Shown: one piece after another, positions 44,897 through 62,535 of the stretch
Numbering within the stretch: the first letter of the stretch is position 1
How the letters are laid out: every line of letters starts with the position of its first letter
Source: Piscicola geometra
Taxonomy: Eukaryota > Annelida > Clitellata > Hirudinida > Piscicolidae
DNA length: 64,000 nucleotides
Reading direction: 5' to 3'
NCBI GenBank assembly: GCA_943735955.1
Contig: OX030964.1
Span: forward strand, 5,650,056 to 5,714,055
The notes under the pieces: model-generated
What the model was told of the DNA's origin: nothing
The model's input: only the letters and a program-made list of their open reading frames with translations
Databases searched by the model: none
Position numbers and translations under genes: made by a program

Positions 44897-46160
44897 TCAA
44901 ATCTTTGCAGTTTCTCCCGATCCAGCTTTTCTCCACTTAGCCCTTCTGTTTTGGAACCAAACCTTGAAGAGCGAATTGAAATATAAATTAATTATTTATT
45001 TAGTAAATAAAAATCATTATATTTTCAAAAAAAGTAAGATCAAACTATTAAAATACTTTATTATAAAATTTAAAAGATACATTAAAACACCATATATATT
45101 AGGCGCATCTGTTTTATCAATGCAAAATGTCACACAATAAATAAGAAACAAAATGCTAGTTAAACCAGAACAATCTCCCATTTTACTCTTGCAAAAAGTT
45201 TAATTTTTTTTCATTGGAAAACTTTGGAGAGGCAAAACAATAGGCAAAAAGTGCGCTTTATACATGGTGTTTCACGGTACTTTTTAAACAAATTAAAGCC
45301 CCACAGCCCTTCACTTCCCACCCTATATAAATATATACTTTCCACCTGTATCCTGGACTCTGACACGGCCAGCAGGTCAGCCAGTTCTTCGCGGGCAGTG
45401 AGGTCAGGGTAGTGCCTATCAACGAAGGCTTCTTCGAGACGATCGAGCTGCAAGCGGTTGTACGTCGTTCTTTTTCGTTGTTTCGGCTTCTTTCCCTTTG
45501 GCACGACTACATCCTTGAGCGTCTGAATTAGTGAAAAAATGGTTTAGCATTTAGGTTTGTACTCATATTTAGATTTTAAATAATACATTTCAAAGTAATA
45601 TTAAGCTATAAAATTTTTAACTCGAATTAATTTATATTTTAAGATCAAAATTAAATGTTGTATTCTTCTCTAACCTTCACGCTATTTCTTGTAATTAAGT
45701 TTTTAGCGGTTGTTCTTGAGGTCTTGATGTCAGTAACAACTGCATTAACATCTCTTGTGTTGCATTGTTCTATTGGGATGGTACCACTGACACCTTGGTT
45801 GTAATCGTTACAGTTGTTACAGTAGTTTGCGTTGTTGCAATAGTTTCCGTTGTCGCAGTAGTTTCCGTTGTTGCAATAGTTTTCATTGTTGCAATAGTTT
45901 CCGTTGTTGCAGTTGCTGGAATTGTCACATACACTGTAGAAGTTTTGGTACCGACAATAAAAAATCAAACCACCATCTTGCCGGCGTGAATGGCTTGGTA
46001 GAGAAGGATGACTGGATGGTGGAATGAATGGATAAACACTTGAGAAAGTAGAATCGAATGGCTGGATGGTTGAAGAGTATGTTGGCAGTTGACTGTTGTT
46101 TGGATCGTTGTTGTAGTCTATTTGATTGTACTGCAATTTACTTTCGTCTGTAGTATTCAT
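44897..46160 (-). CDS. Paired-like (Q50) homeodomain transcription factor
   Basis: Three minus-strand exons, 46160-45675, 45522-45346 and 44962-44897, give 242 residues with phase 0 junctions. The 60-residue homeodomain (about 176-235) has R5, T6, T7, Y8, L16, F20, W48, F49, Q50, N51 and R53, with no insertion. HYPDLTAREELA and IQVWFQNRRAKWRK place it in the PRD class. An intron splits it at IQ|VWF, the common PRD-class position. The remaining tail is only GSGETAKI-like (about seven residues), with no OAR motif. The N-terminal exon is Asn/Cys/Tyr-rich with NNGNYCNN repeats and no paired domain. Subfamily is not resolved: VDRHYPDLTAREELADLL and the SESRIQ helix junction are divergent. It should be a nuclear DNA-binding regulator. 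It is head-to-head with the TAF5L-like gene across 446 bp. Confidence 0.94.
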
Positions 46161-46606
46161 GGTATGGGTTGATAAATCGTTTTTAATTCAATGGTTTAGT
46201 TGAAAATAAATAAAATGTTGGAAATGTATTAAACTTTTTGAAGCTTTCATTCTCTTTATATTCTCTTGCAAGATTGTCCATGGCTTCGTCACACCTTTTT
46301 AATCTCCCCTAAGTACTCTTTTAAAGTATTAATCTTTAACTGAACATATTAAATGATTATATAAATATGAAATTGTTGAAAATACTTTTGGTTTGATCTT
46401 GAAACCATGATTACCGTGTAGTTAATGCTTTATAATTATACTTACAAATTTATTGTAAAATTTTTTAGAAGTTTTGAAACAATAAAATTCAATTTTTTGA
46501 AAAAACTTATTTATACATTATATAATTAAACTGTATTATAAAATTTATATAGTCAATAAATCGCACAGCTTTCTTGTAATCGAGTTCACCTTTCTGTAGC
46601 TTGAAA
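46161..46606. promoter_or_regulatory. Divergent spacer, homeobox gene / TAF5L-like gene
   Basis: 446 bp between opposite start codons; AT-rich. A TATATT-type box is visible near 46255 for the homeobox gene, but its use is unproven. Confidence 0.4.
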
Positions 46607-53960
<7,354 letters not shown>

Positions 53961-54638
53961 ATTACTATTAGTTGTGTATTTAATTTAAATTAGGCATTAT
54001 TGAATTTATAAAATGTTTGATTGTGCGTTTTTTTGTGTTTTGTCATGCCTTTTTAAGAAACTTGTTTGAATAAACAATAATTGCAGTGGGCGGTTTGAAA
54101 AAAGTTCATATTTAGTTTTACTTTGTAAAATACTTTTTTTTTTTAAATATCAAAATTTCAATCATTAGTATTAATACAATTAATTATGAAACCGTTGGCA
54201 GCTTTTCTTATCTAGAAAGCGGTTATTAGAGAAAGTAGATTTAAATAAATTAAAGTTCTTTTAGAAGTAAGAACAAATTGGTATAAGAGAAAAAAACTCT
54301 TGCAGCAAAACAATAAAGTTATTTTTAGAATTCTGGTTAGTTGTGATTCATTTTTAACTATTTTCGCGAATCCTTTTGTTTATAAGAATTCTCAGGTATA
54401 TAAGCGTATATTCAATATTTGTTAAATAAATTAAATAATTCTATACTCCTTGAATTTTGTAAGGGCGTTAAGATATCTTTTTTAGAATTTCTTATCCGCT
54501 TTATGTCCTAGAGTTTAGGCCAGTATATATATCTGTAATTACTGATAGAGAAATTTAAAACAAGAATTAAAATAAATGTAAAAGAAGTAAAACTTCCATT
54601 ATAAACTGACTATTAAAATAATTTTCTAAATTCTAAAT
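53961..54638. other. Spacer between TAF5L-like gene and J-domain gene
   Basis: AT-rich; AATAAA at 54069-54074 probably ends the TAF5L-like transcript. No repeat array or exon seen. Confidence 0.6.
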
Positions 54639-56354
54639 ATGGAAGGGATGGACCCATACACTGTGCTGGGTTTGTCGAAGGGGGCGACAGACCTAGAAGT
54701 GAAAAAGGCTTACAGGGAAATGGCTAGGAAATACCATCCCGACAAGAACAGCTCCAAGAATGCAGGAGAAACCTTCAAGGTGGGGAGCGGGAATGGATTA
54801 GATGGCAGACACAAAGGTTGCCTGTTTGAAATCCTGATAAGCAACCGTGAACTATCATATACCTAGTGTATATGATGCAGTGTTTGCGATGTATGCATTG
54901 AGAGATGTGTACGTCGTGTGGAGTGGCATCTCTGGCGCATAAGAACCATGGTTCTCAGAACCATTGTAACATGGCCTGCGTCTTTCAGGCTGTGAATAAT
55001 AGAGACCATGAAAAAAAAAGGGTGGTCGAGTGTGCTTGCATGCCAGTGTGGGTGTGACAGTGTTTTAAAGCTATTAATACGTTGAAAAATTATAAATAAC
55101 ATTCTTTAAAATATTTTTTACATGTATAAAAAGTTGACAATAATTTTTTAAATATCTATTTATAATTTTATTAAGATTATATTTATCATTATAAAGCTAT
55201 ATTTATTTGTATAAAGCTATATTTGTATACCATTCCTTAACTGTGCCACCATTTCAGAGCATAGGGGCAGCCTATGAAATCCTCAAAGACCCCCTCAAGA
55301 GGGAGGAACACGATCTGAACCAGGCCAGGAAACACAGCCACGTCCACCACCACCAACAACAACAGACCTTCTGGTTTCGCTATAATTTGTGATATAGTTA
55401 TATATTTAAACTTTAATAAAACTATATTATTATGAAAGTGTTTTATTATGAAACTATATTAGTTTATTTTTATTAAATTAATACTATTTTATTATATAAT
55501 TTAAAATCAAAATGGCTTCCAGGCGGACTTCTGCGCCCAGGGAGTTCCAGAGCTTTTTCACACCTGGACACTCCTTCTTCCACAACAGTATTGAACTTGA
55601 TAATGATATTATATTAAATGGAAATATAATTGTATTGACCTTGACATTATGATAATAATGATCTATAATTAATTTTTAATATAATTTTTATACTTATGTT
55701 CTTACAGTTCCCCTTTTAAAAATTAACAATAGTCATGTTAGTGCATTTAATGATTAAATTTAATTTACCAAAAAGCGCTATACAAATTAATGAGATTGAT
55801 TAGTCACGGAAGTGAACCTACCAAACCAACAGGTCCCTTTTACTACAATGTCTTCAACGCGCCCTTCCACTTTGCGCACACTTACACCCCTTCTCCTCCT
55901 CCTCCCCCTCCTGCACCTCATCATCCTCCTCCTCCTCCTCATCCTCCTAATCATCATCATCATCACACCCATCATCATCATCATCCCACCAAAGCCCAGG
56001 CGAATTCAAACAACAAGTTCTACACTCCAACTACTACAACCACTACCACCACTACCACTACTACTACTAGTGAAGATGACGAGGGCAAAGACGGCAGCAG
56101 TGACGAGTTCGAAGTGTTCCTCAGAAGGGCACGCGCCAACAACATCAACATTATGCGCTTCGCAGCCGGCTTCGATACATACCAACAACAACAACAACAC
56201 CAGCAACAACAACAACAGCAGAAACAACAACAGCAGCAACACCAACAACAACAGCAACAACAACGCCTTAAGCTGCAGCAACAGAGACAGCGATTGCAAC
56301 AACAACAACGACTACAACAACTACAAGAACATCTGCGACGACAAAAACTTCTCC

Positions 56355-56388
<34 letters not shown>

Positions 56389-57290
56389 CCCTGGTGCCTT
56401 TTTCATTAACCCCATCAACCTCAACGACTACCTCAAGTTCACCAACACACTACTCACCAGAGCACCTTATTTTGCCACTCCCACCCAGCCTTTCGTTTAC
56501 ACCCCCTTCTCCCCCTCCTCCACCTCCACCTCCTCATCAACAGCATCATCATCAGCATCATCATTCCTCTCTCAAGATCATCATCATCATCATCAGCGCG
56601 CTGCTCTTTCAAGGCAGACGACTAAGCAGAAACAAAAAGAAAGAGAGAATTTCTATAACAACCTCAGGGAACAGTACTTTGGAGATGATGATGATGATGA
56701 CGACGACGACGATGATGATGATGATGACGATGATGACGATGACGACGATAGTGATGATGATGATGATGAAGTCGGTGATGATAATGATGATGTGGAAAAC
56801 GCCTTGGAGGATATAAAGTTTTGGGAGGACAAGATAGCTACACTGAAAGGTTTCAACTTCCCCAAACATCAACAAAGCAGCAACAACAACAACAACAAGC
56901 CGAATAGCAAAAATAAAAACTTGAATAATAGCAATAATAATAAGTATTGTAACCTCACTAAGAATAACACCAATAATAACATTGGTGATGATAATGATAG
57001 TAATACTAATTTGAAAAACACTAATTTTCATGGATGGTTTTTTTCTTCGAAAGACGATTTTGAAGAAAAAAAGAAAAACAAAACAAAAAAGAGCAACCAT
57101 GACGACATCAAAGGCAACAGTACCACCACCACCACTACTATTACTACCACCAATACTACTACTAGCACCACTAGTCGTATGACTACTACTATCATACCCC
57201 CTCCTGCCCCCCATTCTACTACCTCTTCTACTCAATCCCCTACTTTAACTACTTCTACTATTACATCTAGTACTGCTGCTAAAATCACTG

Positions 57291-57344
<54 letters not shown>

Positions 57345-58164
57345 ATAATAATAATAATAATAATAATAACAATAGCAAAAAGAAGAGTGACACAGAGCTC
57401 GTAAGAGGAAGAAATGTTCCAGGAAAGATGGTGGCTGCAGCAGACGCATGTCAGAAAGTTTTCTCATTACAGCCGCACTAATCAGGCGTTTTAATTAATT
57501 AAAAAGCAATCAATTAAAGTTTATTTTAGTTATAAATATTCATTATGGTTGTCTTATCCTATTAATAAAATTATCATCATCGCCACCACCACATCACCAT
57601 CATCATCACCCTTATTATCATCACCATCATCATCATCATCACTCTCACGACCATCATCATCATCACCATCGTCACCATCATCATCATCAACCAGCGCCAA
57701 AGAAGTCACTCTTCAGGGATCCCGTTCAGTTTCCATGCATCTACTGCAAGAAGCGCATCTCTGCTACTCTACTGGTGATGCTGATGCTGATGGGGGTGAT
57801 GATGATGATGGCGATGATGATGATGATGATGGGGGTGATGATGATGATGGCGATGATGATGATGATGATGGTTGTGATGATGATCGTGATAATGATAATA
57901 TTTTAAAGGTATAATAATAATTTAAATATTTAGTTTAATTATTTTTCTAGAGCTCCCATGAAAGTGAATGTAGGATGACGCCTAAGGATAACAACAATAA
58001 GAAGAATAATGATAATAATAATCAAAACAATAATAACATTAATAAAATTAACAAGATTAATTCTAATATTAGCAATAAAAACGTAAATATTAATTATGGC
58101 AAGAATTCCAAAGCAGACAATTCGAACAGCTCAGAGTCAGGCGTCGTCAAGACTACTACTACTA

Positions 58165-58199
<35 letters not shown>

Positions 58200-58200
58200 G

Positions 58201-58293
<93 letters not shown>

Positions 58294-60486
58294 CTACCAC
58301 TAATAATAATAATATTAATAGTAATAATAATAATAACGGCAAGATCACTATCAAGAGTAACCAGGGCAGCGTCGGCAAGAGCAGTGGCAGCAAGACCAGG
58401 GTGGAGATTAAGAGTGGATTCAAACACTACATCTTCCACTCCACCGAGAATGATGCTGCTGATGATAGTATCAGCAATAATATTAATAATAATAAAAACA
58501 AAAACAGTAATAATAATAATACTAATACTATTAGTAATAGTAATAGTAAATCTAATGTCATAACTTCTACCTTTTCGGCTGCTGATAAAGCTGCTGATAA
58601 GGGTGGTGATGATGATGATGCTCTTCAAGATGATAATGGCGATGATGATAGAGTTAATGGTGGTAGTGATGGTGGGAAACAGATGAAGAGTGATAACAGA
58701 TTCAAGGCATTAAAAAGTACGGAATTGTGCTTTATTTTTGAAAAGTTTAAAATATTTATTTGATATTTATAATTTAATATTTGTTTTATCGCAAGTTATA
58801 ATTCCAGTTCTTCGCCACCACTGCCACTGCCACCCCTTTCAAAACGTCATGCTTTCTATCACTAATGAACATTTCGCCTTTTCAATTATAATCTGACTAA
58901 TGCCAAATAAAATTTATAAAATGATAAAATAATAAAATTTTAAAAACTCCCAATAAAGCGCTAAATCATCATCTTCATTTTCCCGCCATCCCTCTCAAGT
59001 AGTGTGTCCCACGTGCCATGCGACGATTGACGACTGCCACTTTAACGACCACACAGAACTATGCGCTATCACACACAAGTACAACATCGTATTTAAGGCG
59101 GGAAGTGGTGATGATGATGATGATGATGACGGTGGTGATGATGATGTTGGGGATGTTGGGGCAGGTGGTGATGGTGTTAATATTGGTCGTAGTGGTTTTT
59201 CTACTTACAGAAGAGGCGACGACGATGATGATGATGATGATGATGATGATTACATGAACACGATTTCTGCTAATAAAGATAAGAAATTCATTAATGGTGG
59301 TGCTGATTTTATTGGTGGTGGTGGTGGTGGTGATGGTGGTGGTGGGGGTGATGGTGGTGGTGGTGGTGGGGTGGTGAGAAAAGAGGATGGTAGAGGAGAT
59401 GGGTGGAAGGGTGGGGTCAGGGTGGTGGAGGGTTTAAACAGGTATTTTGGTGCTGTTAGCAGTACCGTGGTGGTTGGTGAGGTGGTTGATTATGATACCG
59501 TCGAAGTGAGTGACGGGGATGATAATGATGTCGGTGGTGGTGATGTTGATGATATCGATGGTGGTGGTGGTAATGATGATGAAGCTTCCGTTAATCCTAT
59601 CTATGGTAACGGTTATGGCAAAAAAGTTATTTTGAGTGTAGGAGTTGGTGGTACTGATGATGATGCTATCGAAGTTGAACGTGAAAGTAAAGTGGTTTTA
59701 AATAATTTAATTAATGCAAAGTACAAAAATAATAACATTAATAATAATAATGATAATAATGATAATAATAATAATGATAATAGCAATAATAAGAGTACCG
59801 TTTTAGTTGAGGGAAATACCGGGATCGGAAAGACGAGCATCCGTGTGATAAACAATAATCACAACCTTAATAAAAGGTTTATTTCACAAAATAATGATAA
59901 TAATAATTACAACAACAACAATAATTACAATAATAATCCTAATGGAAATTTGAAAACTAGATTTATAATCAAAAGCAAGGCGTTTGATAGCAATCATAAA
60001 CCCATTAATAATGCTACGCTTCCCAAGAACCCAGCATCACTATCATCACCGCCAACATCACTATCATCACCGCCCAAGATATCGTCATCATCACTGTCCA
60101 CCCGTGTCCACGTGCCTGGAAAGGTCGACTATAAAATTTATAATAATAATAATGATAATAATAATAATAATAATGTTAATAATGATAATAATAATGTTAA
60201 TAATAATAATGTTAATAATGGTTGCAACAACACTAAAGCCCCGACTTTCACACGTTTCAGTAACTCTGCATACAATAAACTCAACAACAACAGTAATAAC
60301 AAAAACAACAATAGTAACAAAAACAATAGTAATAATAATAATAATAATAATAACAACAACAATAATAATATTGAAAGCAACAACAACAATACTGATAACA
60401 AAAACAAAAATGATATGAAGAATTCAGTAGTCACAGGTACTAAGTATAATTTCAAAAAGATAAACAAACACAGCAAAGTGACGTAA
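54639..60486 (+). CDS. J-domain (Hsp40) protein with two UBZ4-like C2HC zinc fingers
   Basis: Six exons: 54639-54779, 55258-55388, 55804-57449, 57695-57774, 57951-58716, 59000-60486. They give 1416 residues with all phases consistent. The J domain is residues 2-75: [20 protein letters not shown], the HPD triad in KYHPDKN, and [16 protein letters not shown] across the exon 1-2 junction. HPD stimulates Hsp70 ATPase. Zinc finger 1 has C654-x2-C657-x11-H669-x3-C673 ([16 protein letters not shown]), split by intron 4. Zinc finger 2 has C924-x2-C927-x11-H939-x3-C943 ([19 protein letters not shown]). Both show the RAD18-type UBZ spacing, which binds ubiquitin in known proteins. The rest is Pro/His, Gln, Asp, Thr and Asn tracts of microsatellite origin, with islands such as [36 protein letters not shown] and [12 protein letters not shown]. 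The exon 2 donor could instead be at 55371. I recognise no named orthologue. Confidence 0.8.
54780..55020 (+). mobile_element. tRNA-like SINE, family B, at the 5' end of intron 1 of the J-domain gene
   Basis: Same element as 47786-48032, starting within ~8 bp of the exon 1 donor (AAG|GTGGGG). It has CTGTTTGAAATCCTGATAAG, AACCGTGAACTATCATATAC, TGTACGTCGTGTGGAGTGG and an A-rich end at 55011-55020. Confidence 0.85.
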
Positions 60487-61444
60487 GCATCCACCCAAAG
60501 ACTCTATATATATATATAATTTTATTTAAATGTATAGCTCTGTTTTTCTGGAAAATGTAGATTCTTAGATGGCGTGTGATTTTATACGTAGGAGATGTAG
60601 TAGTTGCTGTTGTTTTTTGATATTTTGTGAAACGTATGGCAGCGTCATTTATTTATTCATGATATTCTAAAAACTATATTTTATTAATAAAAATAGAGGC
60701 GTAATGTCTAACGTGTTTCAGGTTCTATAGCTATTTATCAGCTGATAATATACATAAGTTGTATTATCCTACTTCATAAATGACTTGCGAAAATGTCCAT
60801 CTTACTTTTAGTTTTTTATACTTCATGAAGCTATGATAATGCTGAAAGAGATTATTTAAGTTGAAACTTAAACTTAATGATATTTTCATGTATTTTATAT
60901 TTTTTTCTTAGTACTTCACTTTCATAGGCGTGTATTATCACATTTTAAATGTTACTTGATTTTCTTTTTCTTAAAGTTGTTCGTTCTTTCAAAGTTGTGA
61001 AATAAATTTAGTTTTTCCATTCTAATCCGCATTACGTTTTACATTGCGTTGGACTTAGTGGTCTGTATCTTCTGTCAGACATCATTTTATTATTAATTTA
61101 GTAATCATCTTCACTGCTTCATTTTTTATTCTATTAAAATTTTTCCATTACACTTTGGTTATAAAATAAGCCTAATAAAACCTCATTAGTTGATTTATTA
61201 TGTTATATATAAAATAGATGAGTATTAGTTACTCAAATTAGTTGAAGAAGCAAACCAAAATTATTTAATTAGTTACAAAATTAGTGTTATTAAGTCTCTA
61301 CTTTTAAACACCAAGCCATCTCTGTGTGGTTCTGCGTATTTCAATTTTATTCGTCCTCGCTTATCTAGGAAGTCAAATAATTTTAAAAACCAAGTCATTT
61401 CAATCTTAGATCTCATTTTTTGTTATTTTTCAAAGATTTGCAAA
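60487..61444. other. Spacer between J-domain gene and SPT small subunit
   Basis: AT-rich; includes the 3' UTR of the J-domain gene. No exon, repeat array or mobile element recognised. Confidence 0.6.
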
Positions 61445-61773
61445 ATGTTGAGTTTAAATAGATTGATAGAAAACATAAAGTATTGTTACTTCCAGTACAC
61501 ACTCAATACATGTAGTTACATGCTGGAGTCTTGGGAGAGGAGGTTCTTAAGTGAGTTAAACATTAAATAATAATTTTATAATTATTCATCAATAATTTAT
61601 TTTCATTCACATTTTCCACCGTACGTATTCACCTCCAATTAGACGCAGTCTTGCTGGTGATAGTGCTGCTGGTCACATATTCCACTGTGCTCTTTCTCCC
61701 TCCCCACATTGAGATGTGGAAGCGGGTCTTTGCTGACTTCTCCAACTCACTCTCCACTTACCTGAACAACTGA
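61445..61773 (+). CDS. SPTSSA: Small subunit of serine palmitoyltransferase (ssSPT)
   Basis: Two exons, 61445-61550 and 61643-61773, join in phase 1 to 78 residues (human SPTSSA 71), which is why it is easily missed. ssSPT proteins are single-pass ER membrane proteins that activate the LCB1/LCB2 serine palmitoyltransferase and set acyl-CoA preference, the first step of sphingolipid synthesis. The N-terminal half matches the family core: YFQYTLNTCSYMLESWERRF resembles the vertebrate pattern YYQY...YMLEPWE. A hydrophobic span follows (AVLLVIVLLVTYSTVLFLP), then PPHIEMW, equivalent to the family's MPQHI. The start codon is the first ATG in frame, about ten residues longer than in mammals. SPTSSA and SPTSSB cannot be told apart with certainty. 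Confidence 0.88.
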
Positions 61774-62535
61774 AAGCCTTTCCGATCACAGAATGAGTTA
61801 CTTTTTAAGAGTTTTGTTACTTCTAATACAAAGAAAACTTTTTGTTAGAGAAGCATTTGTTTCGGTAATAATAGAACAAAAAATTTATTAATCACTTAAT
61901 AGACTATTATGTGATAAAGAAATTTTGTTTTATTAAAAGTCCACCATTAAAATTTTTTTTAAAGTTTTATCACATATTCACTGTTCATTAAGCAGACTTT
62001 CCATATATGTATCATATATAAATATCAACGTATATAGGGACTTTCCTACTTTTCCATTGACATTCAGAATTTTATTCAGATACTGTATTAATATTTATTT
62101 TCTAAATCATGTCCCTAGCAGACGTAGATGTTTTAAGATATTCCACACTTAATTGTACATCTAGATGATTCTCTAGAAAATCAAATCAAATTTTACTGCT
62201 CTTTCTTCAAAGAATTCGCTCAACATTCAATTTTACTTGAAGACCATTGAAAAACATTTAGTGCCTAAAATTCAATCAATCAACTAAAAAATCTTTTACT
62301 TTTCTAACTTTAATTGTACCTTACAGTTAATAAATTTCAAAATGTATACGTGTGTCAAGCTACTACACCTTTAAAACTCATTTAATCGCTTAGAAAAGTC
62401 GAGATATCAGCTCTAATACGGAACCACTAAGTCAATAACACACGAAACGTTGAATGACATAATGATGGACAAGTGCAACCAATAATGAGCAGACACACAC
62501 ATACACACACACAAACACACACACACACATCATTA
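61774..62535. other. Convergent spacer SPT small subunit / Arg-Ser protein
   Basis: AT-rich 3' flanks of both genes; a short CA repeat lies at 62491-62530 just after the stop codon of the minus-strand gene. Confidence 0.6.

Noticed and set aside
55505..55590. Minus-strand words [14 protein letters not shown] resembling the C-terminus of a LINE reverse-transcriptase protein
   Set aside because: Too short and isolated to support a mobile element; it could be chance or a very old fragment.
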